Assembly (NCBI RefSeq): GCF_005503555.1
Contig: NZ_SCNG01000003.1
Coordinates: 248,001-312,000 of the forward strand
Length of the DNA: 64,000 nucleotides
DNA from: Rudaea sp. 3F27F6
GTDB taxonomy: Bacteria > Pseudomonadota > Gammaproteobacteria > Xanthomonadales > Rhodanobacteraceae
Reading direction: 5' to 3'
In this document: positions 36,801 to 45,545 of the stretch, piece by piece
How positions within the stretch are numbered: the stretch's first letter is position 1
How the letters are laid out: every line of letters starts with the position of its first letter
Notes under the pieces: generated by a model
Seen by the model: the letters and a program-made list of their open reading frames with translations, nothing else
Database searches by the model: none
Told to the model about the DNA's origin: nothing
Program-made: the position numbers and the translations under genes

Positions 36801-38093
36801 TCAGTGCGCGGTGGCGCGTGGCGCGCGCGGCCGGCGATGCGCGCGCCGCTTGCGCCACCACAACACGACGCCGGTGACGCTGAGCGCCGCCACGGCGACA
36901 CCGAGCAGGGACACGAGCACGCGCCCGGTCGTGCCGATGATCCGGCCCGAATGCAGCGGGAACTGCGCCTGCAGGAACAGGTCGCCCGCGCTGCCGATGC
37001 CGGGAATGATTTCGCCCGCCGACGTGCCGTCGCCCGCGTTGAAGTAGAGCCACGGATTGCCGAGGCCGCCGTCGCCGTGATCGTTGCCGGCGTCGAAAAA
37101 GCCGACGCCGTACACGCCGTATTCGGCGGAATGGAACAGCGCACCGGGCGGCGCCTGCCAGCCGCGTTTGGCCGCTTCGGCCTTCGCCAGATCGAGAATC
37201 TGCGTGCGCGTGAATTTCGGTTCGATCTGCTGCTCGGGCGTCAGCGGCGTGCGGCTGTCGAACGGATTCGGCGACAGCGTCGAGAACGCCGAGACGATCG
37301 GCACGACGACCTGCGAGCGCAGGTTCATCGACACCGCGGTGACGGCGAGCACGAGCAGCAACAGCCAAATCCACACGCCGCCCGAGCGGTGCAGATCGAA
37401 AGTCAGCGCCTGGCCGCCGCGGCTCCAGCGGAACGCGAACGACTTGCGCCACGAGCGCGGATGCGGAAACGACAGCAGCAGCGCGACGAAGGCGTCGAGC
37501 ACCCAGACGATCGCGACGATGCCCATGAACAGCATGCCGACGTCATAGCCGCCGACCGGCGGCAGTTCGAGGCTGTAGTGCAGCTTGTACAGAAACGGCA
37601 GCAGGTTCTCGCGCGTCAGCGACGGATCGCCCCAGAAGCGTCGGCCCTGCTCGGCGCCGCTGACCGGATTCAGCGCGACCTGGTTGTAGGCGATCTCGAA
37701 CGGTTTGCCGGTCGCTTTTTCGAAACGCGGCTCGACCCACACTTGCAGGGTTTCGCCCTGCTCGGCGGCGAGCGGAAGATAGCTGACGCGCGCGTCGGGA
37801 TGCGCGGCTTCGACGGCATCGGCGAGTTCGAGCGCCGAGCGGTGCGTGCCTTCCTGCGAACGGTAGAGCGTCGGATTGAGCGCGGCGTCGAGTTCGTGAT
37901 CCCACGAGATCACCGCGCCGGTGGCGCCGGCGATGAACAGGAACACCGCGGTAAACAGACCGAACCAGCGATGCAGCAGACCGAGCGCGCGGCGCAGGGA
38001 GGGAACGAATTTCCCGCCTGCGGCGCGCGCGGAAACGGAAGCGCCGGGTTTGCCGGCGGCATCCGTCATCGGACGAAGAGCAGGACTGCGCAT
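36801..38093 (-). CDS. PepSY-domain membrane protein of a siderophore uptake operon (PiuB-like)
   Basis: 430 residues. Membrane segments: LGLLHRWFGLFTAVFLFIAGATGAVISW near 40, GMLFMGIVAIVWVLDAFVALLL, WIWLLLLVLAVTAVSM, and a C-terminal VLVSLLGVAVAALSVTGVVLWW. PepSY-like loops lie between them. The HRWFGL and DLHRSGG motifs are those of the PepSY_TM family, whose members are thought to reduce ferric siderophores in the periplasm. Its ATG at 38093 shares one base with the stop of the upstream receptor (TGATG), so translation is coupled. Confidence 0.9.
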   Translation of the reverse strand: MRSPALRPMTDAAGKPGASVSARAAGGKFVPSLRRALGLLHRWFGLFTAVFLFIAGATGAVISWDHELDAALNPTLYRSQEGTHRSALELADAVEAAHPDARVSYLPLAAEQGETLQVWVEPRFEKATGKPFEIAYNQVALNPVSGAEQGRRFWGDPSLTRENLLPFLYKLHYSLELPPVGGYDVGMLFMGIVAIVWVLDAFVALLLSFPHPRSWRKSFAFRWSRGGQALTFDLHRSGGVWIWLLLLVLAVTAVSMNLRSQVVVPIVSAFSTLSPNPFDSRTPLTPEQQIEPKFTRTQILDLAKAEAAKRGWQAPPGALFHSAEYGVYGVGFFDAGNDHGDGGLGNPWLYFNAGDGTSAGEIIPGIGSAGDLFLQAQFPLHSGRIIGTTGRVLVSLLGVAVAALSVTGVVLWWRKRRAHRRPRAPRATAH

Positions 38094-40357
38094 CAGTAGC
38101 GGACGTCGGCGGTCAGCATCCATGTGCGCCCAGCCGCCGGCACGGCATAGTGGTAATAGACCTTGTCGTAGTAGAGCTTGTCGAACAGGTTTTGCAGATT
38201 CAGGCGCAGGCCGAGGTTGGGCAGCACCTGCCACTTGGCCATTGCATCGAAGCGCCAATAATCCGGGATATGCCGCGTCGGCGTGCCGTAGTAGCCGACC
38301 TGTTCGTCGCGATAGTAGGCGCCGCCGCCGACCACGATGTCGGGGCTGACCTGATAGGTCGACCACAGGCTGAAAGTATTGCGCGGCGTATCGATCAGCG
38401 GACGGCCGACGCCGGCATCGGTGCTCGCGCCCTTGACCAGCTTGCCGTCGAGAAAAGAATAGCCGGCGGTGACGTTCCAGGCTTCGGTGATCGAGCCGTT
38501 CGCGCTCAGCTCGACGCCGCGCACATGCGTCTCGCCGATCTGCGACAGCACGCCCGGTGCGGTTTCCACGGTCGCGTTCTTGTGCGTTTCGTCGAACACG
38601 CTGCCGCTGAGCAGCAGGCGGCGCGAGAACAGTTCCCACTTGGTGCCGAGTTCGACGCTCTGCGTCTTCTCCGGATTGAGGCCCGACTTGGAGCCGGTGA
38701 CGCCGTCCACGTCGCTGTTGACGAGGCTGGCCGGTACCTGCGAGGTGCTGGTCATCAGATAGATCGAGCCGGCTTCGATCGGCTTGAAGGTCAGGCTGGC
38801 CTGGTAGTTGAACAGCGTCTGGCGGTCCGATGCGTTTTTCGTCGGGTCGCTCGGCGAGCGCGTCTTGATCTGGTAATCGTCCCAGCGCAGGCCGAAGTTG
38901 GCTTTCCAATGCGGCGTGATGGTGAGCGTGTCGAACGCATAGAGCGCGGCGCTGCGTGTGGTGTAGTAGGTCTTCGCCGGATTGAGCGTGACCGTGCCGT
39001 TCCACGGATCTTTCGGATTCGGCCGGTACAGATCGGTGCAGATGTGCTGGCTGCGGCGTAGCGCGTACTGCGGGTCGCCGGGCAGGTAGCAGTTTTCGTT
39101 GTCCCACGGCGCCGCGCCGTCCGGCTGGGTGATCAGCATTCCGTCCCAGTTGCCGTTGCCGTGCTGCTTGAGGCGTTCCTGCGCCAGTTCGAAACCGAGA
39201 TTGATGTCGTGCTGCACCGAGCCCGTGTCGAAGCGGCCGAACAGATCGGTCTGGCCGATGACGCTCTCGTCTTTCGCCGCGCGCGCGAGCGGCAGACGGT
39301 AGACCGAACCGTTGAGCGCGTTGCCGGCCGCGTCGTCGGGATTGGTCACGATGTAGTTGTTGACGTTGCGGTTGCCGCGCACCTGGCTACGCAAGGTGTA
39401 GCCGTTGTCGAAATCGTGCTCGAAGCGCGCCGACAGGCTGTCGGTCTGGTTGTCGCGAAAATCGCGCGCGAGCAGGCCGTAGAAATTTTTCGGATCGACG
39501 CCGTGCGTCTCGCTGATCGGCGTGCCGGTGTTGAGATCGATCGGCACGCCGAAGTCCGGCGTGCCGTGGTCTTCGAGGTGGTAGTAGCTGAGGATCAGGC
39601 GGCTCGGCGAGCCGAGGCCGAAAGTGATCGTCGGCGCGAAACCGGTCTTGTCCGCGCGCACCGCGTTGCGGCCCGGCACGCCGCCGCCCATGTTCATGAC
39701 GTTGAAGCGCGCGGCGACGCCGTCGCTCAGCTTCAGGTTCGCATCGGCGGCAACGCGGTACTGCTCGGCACTGCCGTAGGTCGCCGACAGATCGACGAAG
39801 GTTTCGGCGCGCGCCGTCTTCGACACGAGATTGATGCTGCCGCCGCCGTTGCTGCGTCCGGCCATCGACGAATCGGGGCCTTTGATCACCTCGACTTGTT
39901 CGGTATCGAAGATGTCGCGGGTCTGGATGCCGACGTCGCGCATGCCGTCGAGATAGACATTGGCGGTCGAATTGAAACCGCGGATCGACGGACGGTCGCC
40001 GACCGGATTGCCGCCTTCGCCGGCGCCGAAGGTGATGCCTGGGACGTTGCGCAGCGCATCCTGCAGCGAGTTCGCGGCGGTATCCGTGAGCAGCGAGCGC
40101 GGCAGCACCGTCACCGACTGTGCTGTGTCGAGCAGCGGCGCGGTGAACTTCGATGACGCCGGCTCCGCGTTCTGGCCGTGCACGTCGACTTTCTCGAGCT
40201 GGGTCGCGCGCGGCTTCTCCGGCGTCGCCGCGGTTGGGGTTTCCGCCGTCGTGTCCTGCGCCGCCGCGCAGGTGCTGCCGAATGCGAGGGCCAATCCGAT
40301 GGCGCGAGGGAGAGCGTTCTGCGGCGCGTCGAGCGCACAGCGATGCGGAGCTGACAT
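38093..40357 (-). CDS. TonB-dependent catecholate-type siderophore receptor (Fiu/FiuA-like)
   Basis: 754-residue outer-membrane receptor. A signal peptide (AIGLALAFGSTCAAAQ) is followed by a plug (LLDTAQSVTVLPRSLLTD, ALRNVPGITFGAGEGGNPVGDRPSIRGF, EQVEVIKGPDSSMAGRSNGGGSINLVSK) and a barrel ending in Tyr (TWMLTADVRY). The GEGG...GDRPSIRGF plug segment is characteristic of Fiu-type receptors for catechol siderophores and their breakdown products. It is first in the operon, with AAGGTT before the ATG at 40357 and a Fur box about 80 bases upstream. Confidence 0.94.
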   Translation of the reverse strand: MSAPHRCALDAPQNALPRAIGLALAFGSTCAAAQDTTAETPTAATPEKPRATQLEKVDVHGQNAEPASSKFTAPLLDTAQSVTVLPRSLLTDTAANSLQDALRNVPGITFGAGEGGNPVGDRPSIRGFNSTANVYLDGMRDVGIQTRDIFDTEQVEVIKGPDSSMAGRSNGGGSINLVSKTARAETFVDLSATYGSAEQYRVAADANLKLSDGVAARFNVMNMGGGVPGRNAVRADKTGFAPTITFGLGSPSRLILSYYHLEDHGTPDFGVPIDLNTGTPISETHGVDPKNFYGLLARDFRDNQTDSLSARFEHDFDNGYTLRSQVRGNRNVNNYIVTNPDDAAGNALNGSVYRLPLARAAKDESVIGQTDLFGRFDTGSVQHDINLGFELAQERLKQHGNGNWDGMLITQPDGAAPWDNENCYLPGDPQYALRRSQHICTDLYRPNPKDPWNGTVTLNPAKTYYTTRSAALYAFDTLTITPHWKANFGLRWDDYQIKTRSPSDPTKNASDRQTLFNYQASLTFKPIEAGSIYLMTSTSQVPASLVNSDVDGVTGSKSGLNPEKTQSVELGTKWELFSRRLLLSGSVFDETHKNATVETAPGVLSQIGETHVRGVELSANGSITEAWNVTAGYSFLDGKLVKGASTDAGVGRPLIDTPRNTFSLWSTYQVSPDIVVGGGAYYRDEQVGYYGTPTRHIPDYWRFDAMAKWQVLPNLGLRLNLQNLFDKLYYDKVYYHYAVPAAGRTWMLTADVRY

Positions 40358-40436
40358 GAGCAACCTTATGTGGAGAGAAAGCGAATGCATCGGACCCTGC
40401 GCGCTGCGTGGGGTCTCATTTAAGGTTATCTTAAAT

Positions 40437-40455
40437 AATAATGATTCGCATTTAC
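40437..40455. promoter_or_regulatory. Fur box
   Basis: AATAATGATTCGCATTTAC matches the 19-bp Fur consensus GATAATGATAATCATTATC at 13 positions. It sits in the 322-bp divergent gap (40358-40679) between the siderophore operon and the AraC gene; the rest of that gap shows no gene. Iron repression of the receptor operon is the likely outcome. Confidence 0.7.
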
Positions 40456-40679
40456 AAGCAAGAGCGATCGATTGACGTTTTGGCTCGTCGCGTCGCGTAC
40501 GTTGCGGACTTGGGTCGGCGAAATGCAGCGATTGGGGAACACGGCTGTCGGCGCTGCGGCTGCGGGATCCCGCGCGCCGACGTTTCGCGCACGGCGCTGT
40601 ATCATCTGCCAGAGCTACGCGGAGACGCATCCTTCGTTCCGCCGAGCCGCGCAGGCGACACACAGCGAACGAAACCGGC

Positions 40680-41516
40680 ATGTCCGACTTCACCGTCCAC
40701 TCTTTGCTGAAAACGCCGCTCGTCACGGTGCGCGACGTGTATTGCAGCGGCCGCTGCCGGCACAAAAGCGCCGAAGAATGCGCGAACGCCACGCATCTCG
40801 TCTTTCCGTACCGCGGCGTCTACGTGCGTCACGTCGGCCGCGACGAAGCCGTAGCCGACGCGAGCCAAGTATTGCTGTTCAATGCGCACGAAGGCTACAG
40901 CGTCAGCCATCCGATCGACGGCGGCGATGCGAGCCTCGTCGTCGCCGTGGACGAACACATGCTGCGCGAGCTGGCACCGGTCGATCTGCTGCACGAAGGC
41001 CTGCCGTTGCGATTCCGCAAGCAACGCCTGCGCATCGATGCGCGCGCACAGGCGCTCGTGGCTCTGCTGAGGCACAGCTTGCGTGAAGGCATCGCCGAAC
41101 CGCTCGAAGCCGAAGGCCTCGCCTTGACGCTGGCGCAACGTGCGCTCGGGCCGCGCACCACGCACGCGGCGGCGTCGAGCGCCGGCCGCCAGCGCCTCGT
41201 CGATCGCGCCAAACTCGTGCTGACCGGCGATCTCGCCCGGCGCTGGACGCTCGCCGAGATCGCCGCCGAAGTCGGCGTCTCGCCCGTGTATCTGACCCAG
41301 AGCTTTCAACAGGTCGAGGGCATGCCGCTGTACCGCTATCAGTTGCGCCTGCGGCTGGCGCGTTCGCTCGATCTGATCGCGCACTGCGAAGACCTGACCG
41401 CGTTGAGCCTGGAACTCGGCTTTTCCAGCCACAGCCATTTCAGCGCGGCGTTCCAGCAGACCTATGGCCGCTCGCCGACGGAATTCCGCCAGGCGGCATT
41501 GCGCAAATCCGCCTGA
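40680..41516 (+). CDS. AraC family transcriptional regulator
   Basis: 278 residues. The N-terminal half is a cupin-like sensor domain with an unusual cysteine cluster (YCSGRCRHKSAEECANA, near residues 21-36). The C-terminal half has the two helix-turn-helix motifs: WTLAEIAAEVGVSPVYLTQSF and LSLELGFSSHSHFSAAFQQTYG. The HSHFSAAFxxxYGxSPxxFR ending is the AraC signature. It precedes the Cys-rich peptide and hydrolase genes on the same strand, which are its probable targets. Divergence from the iron operon suggests, but does not show, a role there. Confidence 0.92.
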   Translation: MSDFTVHSLLKTPLVTVRDVYCSGRCRHKSAEECANATHLVFPYRGVYVRHVGRDEAVADASQVLLFNAHEGYSVSHPIDGGDASLVVAVDEHMLRELAPVDLLHEGLPLRFRKQRLRIDARAQALVALLRHSLREGIAEPLEAEGLALTLAQRALGPRTTHAAASSAGRQRLVDRAKLVLTGDLARRWTLAEIAAEVGVSPVYLTQSFQQVEGMPLYRYQLRLRLARSLDLIAHCEDLTALSLELGFSSHSHFSAAFQQTYGRSPTEFRQAALRKSA

Positions 41517-41607
41517 GTCGGATCGCTAAAGATTCTGACAGCGCCTCTCTCTCGCCCGGTGGCTTAATGCCCCTGCCCGGACGTCGGGCGTCAACCGAGA
41601 GAGTGTT

Positions 41608-41757
41608 ATGACTACCCAAACTTGTGCGGCTTGCGACTGCGAACTCGATGCCAATCCGATCAAGGTCAAGATCGGCGGCAAGACCGTCGAAGTGTGCTGC
41701 GAGGAATGCGCACAGAAACTCAAGGAAGCGCACGCTTCGGCGCAGGAGCAGGGCTGA
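41608..41757 (+). CDS. 49-residue Cys-rich metal-binding-type peptide
   Basis: A very short gene with a TRASH/YHS-like pattern: CAACDC near the start, a KVKIGGKTVEV strand pair, then CCEEC before a short helix. Six cysteines in 49 residues suggest binding of one metal ion such as zinc or copper. GAGAG lies seven bases upstream of the ATG. The stop is three bases before the hydrolase ATG, so the two are co-translated. No named family can be assigned with certainty. Confidence 0.8.
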   Translation: MTTQTCAACDCELDANPIKVKIGGKTVEVCCEECAQKLKEAHASAQEQG

Positions 41758-41760
41758 GCC

Positions 41761-42639
41761 ATGAGCGCACAGGCAAGCTCCCCAATCCGGCGCAGCGTGC
41801 GCACCGCATCCGGCACGATCAGCTACGTCGAGCAGGGCAGCGGCCCGGTGGCTCTGTTCGTGCACGGCGTCCTGCTCAACGGTCATCTGTGGCGGCATCA
41901 GCTCGCCGGGCTGTCCGACGTGCGCCGCTGCATCGCGCCCGACCTGCTCGCGCACGGCGACACCGAAACTCTGCCCGAGCAGGACGTGTCGGTCACCGCG
42001 AACGCGAACATGCTCGCGCAGTTTCTCGATGCGCTCGGCATCGCCCAGGTCGATCTCGTCGGCAACGACAGCGGCGGCGGCATCGCGCAAATTTTCGCCG
42101 CGCTGCATCCGCAGCGCGTGCGCAGCCTCACCTTGACCGACTGCGATACGCACGACAATTGGCCGCCCGAAGCGTTCAAGCCGTTTCTTGCCTTGGCTGC
42201 CGAAGGCGGACTGCGAGGCGTTCTCGAAGCGATGTTGGCCGACAAGAGCGTCTATCGTGCGGCGGAAGCACTCGGGCCAGCCTACGAACATCCCGGGCGG
42301 CTTAGTGACGCGGACATCGAGATTTATCTGCGGCCGTTTCTGCGCAGTCCGCAACGCCTGCGCAATTTCGAGCGTTTCCTCGCCGCGTTCGACAACAAGC
42401 ACACGCGTGCGATCGAGGACCGGCTGCGCGCGCTGACCGCGCCGACGCTGATCGTCTGGGGCACGGACGACGTCTACTTCGACGTGCGTTGGTCGCACTG
42501 GCTCGCCGAAACGATTCCGGGAACGCGCAAGCGCGTGGAATTCGAAGGCGCACGCATTTTCTTCCCGGAGGAGCGCTGGCAGGACTTCAACCGCGAATTG
42601 CGCGCGCACTGGCAGGCGGCGTTGAAGGAGGCGGCATGA
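41761..42639 (+). CDS. Alpha/beta hydrolase with an Asp-type nucleophile elbow
   Basis: 292 residues. The fold landmarks are the oxyanion segment LFVHGVLLNGHLW, the strand LVGNDSGGGIAQI whose pattern (small-x-nucleophile-x-small-small) puts Asp at the nucleophile place as in haloalkane dehalogenases, and the acid-bearing WGTDDVYFDV. Where the catalytic His normally stands, the sequence is EGARIFFPEERW with no His. Some related hydrolases share this ending, so the mechanism may differ or the enzyme may be inactive. It is coupled to the Cys-rich peptide upstream and overlaps the next frame by ATGA. Confidence 0.88.
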   Translation: MSAQASSPIRRSVRTASGTISYVEQGSGPVALFVHGVLLNGHLWRHQLAGLSDVRRCIAPDLLAHGDTETLPEQDVSVTANANMLAQFLDALGIAQVDLVGNDSGGGIAQIFAALHPQRVRSLTLTDCDTHDNWPPEAFKPFLALAAEGGLRGVLEAMLADKSVYRAAEALGPAYEHPGRLSDADIEIYLRPFLRSPQRLRNFERFLAAFDNKHTRAIEDRLRALTAPTLIVWGTDDVYFDVRWSHWLAETIPGTRKRVEFEGARIFFPEERWQDFNRELRAHWQAALKEAA

Positions 42640-43055
42640 GGATTGGAACCATACGGAGCAAGCGTCGAGGGATTCATGCTGCCGTTGTCTTGTCAGTCGC
42701 CGTGGCAGCAATCGGACTAGCGGAGGCTCAGCCTTCGCCGGGAGGGCCGAGCGTGCAGGAGCCGTCCACGCTGAAGCGCTAGGATCGCGTGCTCACCTCG
42801 GTCGTGCCGGTCGAAGGTTCCGAGCGGCGCATCGATCTGGAGCGGCGGATCAATGGCGGACGGACTATCGGCGCACAGTTGACTCCTGCACAGCCCGAGC
42901 GCGGCGACCTGCTCGTCGTCGTCGGCGACAGCGTGATCGTCTCGCGCCGCATCGACCGCGGATTTCAGCGTTACTGGCTTACCGGTGAAGTGGATCGGGA
43001 AACCTACGGTTTGATCAAGGAAGACAACGGTTATCGCAAGATCACCGAGAGATAG
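42636..43055 (+). pseudogene. Secreted protein gene interrupted by an in-frame amber codon
   Basis: The ATG at 42636 overlaps the hydrolase stop. The first 47 codons encode a signal peptide (AAVVLSVAVAAIGLAEAQ) and a Pro/Ser-rich start. TAG at 42780-42782 then ends it, but the same frame continues for 90 codons (LTSVVPVEGSERRIDLERRI, GDLLVVVGDSVIVSRRIDRGF, YWLTGEVDRETYGLIKEDNGY) to a TAG at 43053. The continuation looks like a real beta-rich periplasmic domain. One C-to-T change (CAG to TAG) would explain the break. It could be a pseudogene, a read-through product or two peptides; a GTG/CTC region near 42789 offers only a weak restart. Confidence 0.6.
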
Positions 43056-43080
43056 CGCCGCGAGCCCGGAAGTATTCGGG

Positions 43081-43086
43081 TAAAAT
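43081..43086 (+). promoter_or_regulatory. -10 element of rnpB
   Basis: TAAAAT ends seven bases before the mature 5' end of RNase P RNA. A -35 match is not clear. Confidence 0.5.
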
Positions 43087-43093
43087 GCGCGCC

Positions 43094-43443
<350 letters not shown>

Positions 43444-43541
43444 TAATCTGCAGTCATCGTGACTGGGCGAATCACGAAACGGCGAACCGCCGTCGTATTC
43501 GTCAATGGAACTTCGATATTCGTTTTCGAGTGCGAAGGCCG

Positions 43542-43573
43542 AAAAAAGCAGCCGCTTATGGCTGCTTTTTTTT
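43542..43573 (+). terminator. Rho-independent terminator downstream of rnpB
   Basis: GCAGCC, a six-base loop and GGCTGC, preceded by six A and followed by eight T. It lies 100 bp after rnpB. The 526-bp stretch 43444-43969 otherwise shows no gene, only a repeat fragment. Confidence 0.75.
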
Positions 43574-43611
43574 GCCCGAGCGTCACGGCCTCGATCGTGC
43601 GAAAGCGAGAT

Positions 43612-43661
43612 CTTCTCGCTTCCATCGGGAGAAGGTGCCTGTACGGGGCGTGCAAGGAAAA
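43612..43661. repeat. Possible single arm of the dyad repeat
   Basis: ATCGGGAGAAGGTGCCTG, then GGGGCGTGCAAGGAAAAC, resembles one arm of the ftsA-ftsZ element (TCGGGAGAAGGTGCCCG, GGGCGGATGAGGGAAAG). No opposite arm is found, so it is at best a worn half copy. Confidence 0.4.
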
Positions 43662-43969
43662 CAATCGGTCCAAGATGGAAGACCGCTTGTGGGGCGACTG
43701 CCGTTGCCGAGTAGATGCGCCACCTTCCTCCGATAACAAAGGGCGGTAGCGTCCGAGGAAGCATCAGAACGGCCGCGGCGCGCGACCGGGAACTATTCTT
43801 CGCCGAGGCCATCCAATTCCAGCGGTCGATTCTTCCGCGGGTCGTTGTGCATGCGTGGAGCGCGTGCGGCGAATCGTCCGCTATTCGGGTTCAACGCACA
43901 CCGCCGCTTTGTCCGTTCACTGGGGCTCGAACGAGGCCGGTCCGAGCGCAGGCGGCCAGAGGGCAGGAT

Positions 43970-45214
43970 ATGGAAAAGCAGCTTCGTTTCGCATCGCGCC
44001 GCTCGCGCGTTGCTCTCGGCCTCGGCGTTTGCGCGCTTGCGGCCGCAGTCGCGGCGCCGTTCATGTGGAAAGGCGTGCCGAAGACGGCGTTCGTCCTGCG
44101 CCGCAATCTTGAAACGGTGCTCGTCCAGCAGGGCGACCTGATCGTGCCGGTGCCCGCGTCGGGGATTTTCGTCGAGAAAGAAAAGAAGCTGCTCGCTTCG
44201 CCGGCGTCGGGCACGGTCGAGGACATCTTCGTCGCGCCCGGCACGATGGTGAAGAAGGGCGACGTCGTGTTCCGCCTGACCAACAGCCGCCTCGCGGAGC
44301 AAACGTCGGCCGCGCGCGTCGCGCTCGAGAAGGCCAGCCTCGATCTCAAGGAAGCCGTGCTCAGCGAGAAGATCGAAGCGATGGCGCAGTCGAGCAGGCA
44401 GAAAGAACTCGAACGCCAGCTCGCAATCGAATTGCGCGAGCGCGATGCATTGCGTCCACTGACCGAGCGCGGCATCGTTTCCAAGCTCGAAATGGCGCGC
44501 GCCGACGCCAAGGTCGCCGGCCTGCGTTCGCAGATCGACGAGCAGGCCGACCGCGTTGCGCTCGCCCACGACCTCGGCGCCTCGCGCGTCGCGATCAAGG
44601 AAGAGGCGTTGAAGCAGGCGAAGGACGGGCTCACGCTCGCGCAGCAGAAACTCGACGAACTCAAGATCCGCAGTTCGGTCGACGGTCCCGTGCAGGACGT
44701 GTTCGTCGAACTCGGTCAGTCGGTCGCGCCGGGCGAGAAGCTCGCTCTGGTGTCGAGCAGCGGCGATCTCATCGCGGCGCTGAAGATTCCGCAGGCAAAG
44801 GCGCCGTCGATCGCGCACGGCAATCCGGCGACACTCTACGTGCACGGCAAGACGGTGCATGGCACGGTCGTGCGCATCGATCCGAAGGTGCGCGACGATT
44901 CGGTCCAGGTCGACGTGGCCCCGGCCGAACCGCTGCCGTTCGGCGTGCGCGCGGCGGAATCGCTGACCGGCGAAATCGCCGGCGCGCCGACGAGCGAGGC
45001 GGTCTACGTCGAGCGTTCCGACGACATATCGCCGTTCAAGGAGCACGAACTCTACGTGCTCGACGGCAACGAACTGCACCGCCATCGTGTGCAGTTCGGC
45101 GCGATGTCCGGCAAATACGTCGAAATCCGTTCGGGCGCACGCCCGGGCGACCGCTTCGCCGTCGGCCTGGATCATGCGCTCTACAACAAGGCGACGGTGA
45201 GCGTCGCCGACTGA
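43970..45214 (+). CDS. HlyD/RND-type periplasmic adaptor (membrane fusion) protein, no partner pump nearby
   Basis: 414 residues. An N-terminal membrane anchor (VALGLGVCALAAAVAAPFMW) is followed by a split lipoyl domain (ASPASGTVEDIFVAPGTMVKKGDVVF and SSVDGPVQDVFVELGQSVAPGEKL), a long coiled-coil hairpin between them (about 115-215, rich in Glu/Lys/Ala) and beta-barrel/proximal domains (VHGTVVRIDPKVRDDSVQVDV). The ATG at 43970 has AGGA close upstream. Adaptors of this kind link an inner-membrane ABC or RND transporter to TolC, but no transporter gene lies on either side. Confidence 0.88.
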   Translation: MEKQLRFASRRSRVALGLGVCALAAAVAAPFMWKGVPKTAFVLRRNLETVLVQQGDLIVPVPASGIFVEKEKKLLASPASGTVEDIFVAPGTMVKKGDVVFRLTNSRLAEQTSAARVALEKASLDLKEAVLSEKIEAMAQSSRQKELERQLAIELRERDALRPLTERGIVSKLEMARADAKVAGLRSQIDEQADRVALAHDLGASRVAIKEEALKQAKDGLTLAQQKLDELKIRSSVDGPVQDVFVELGQSVAPGEKLALVSSSGDLIAALKIPQAKAPSIAHGNPATLYVHGKTVHGTVVRIDPKVRDDSVQVDVAPAEPLPFGVRAAESLTGEIAGAPTSEAVYVERSDDISPFKEHELYVLDGNELHRHRVQFGAMSGKYVEIRSGARPGDRFAVGLDHALYNKATVSVAD

Positions 45215-45471
45215 GCGCTGCGGCCGCCGCGCGGCGCGAGTTTGCCGGCGCGCCGTATATTTCTATCCTTTTCCATTTCTATATTCCGCGCAAACCGGCG
45301 CGGAAGGGGATTGTCCGCGCCTCTTTTCGGGCGCCGGACGCGGCAGGATATCGCGACGGCGTTCTCGCGAAAACTTGCGTGAATTCAATCACCTTTTGTC
45401 GCTTCCTCAGAAAACGCACGAATTAGACACAATTCCCTGCGCTTCTCCTTGATCTGCAAAGCAATTTTTCC

Positions 45472-45500
45472 TTGACAGCCCAATAGGCCATCGATATTGT
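45472..45500 (+). promoter_or_regulatory. Promoter of the division/cell-wall cluster (PmraZ)
   Basis: TTGACA, a 17-base spacer and TATTGT. A start of transcription near 45507 lies inside the MraZ repeats. The upstream 250 bases (45215-45471) have no gene. Confidence 0.8.
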
Positions 45501-45544
45501 GGCGGTCAGTGGGATTTCGTGGTTTTTTGTGGGATTTCGCGGAT
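45500..45544 (+). promoter_or_regulatory. MraZ operator: five pentamer repeats at 10-bp spacing
   Basis: Pentamers TGGCG, TGGGA, TGGTT, TGGGA and CGGAT begin at 45500, 45510, 45520, 45530 and 45540. MraZ is known to bind TGGGN repeats separated by five bases. The array runs from the -10 box to the base before the ATG, so MraZ bound here would block both transcription start and, in the RNA, overlap the ribosome-binding region. Confidence 0.8.
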
Positions 45545-45545
45545 C

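Noticed and set aside
43459-43749. 96-codon frame after rnpB
   Set aside because: Reads through a strong T-tailed terminator and has no SD.
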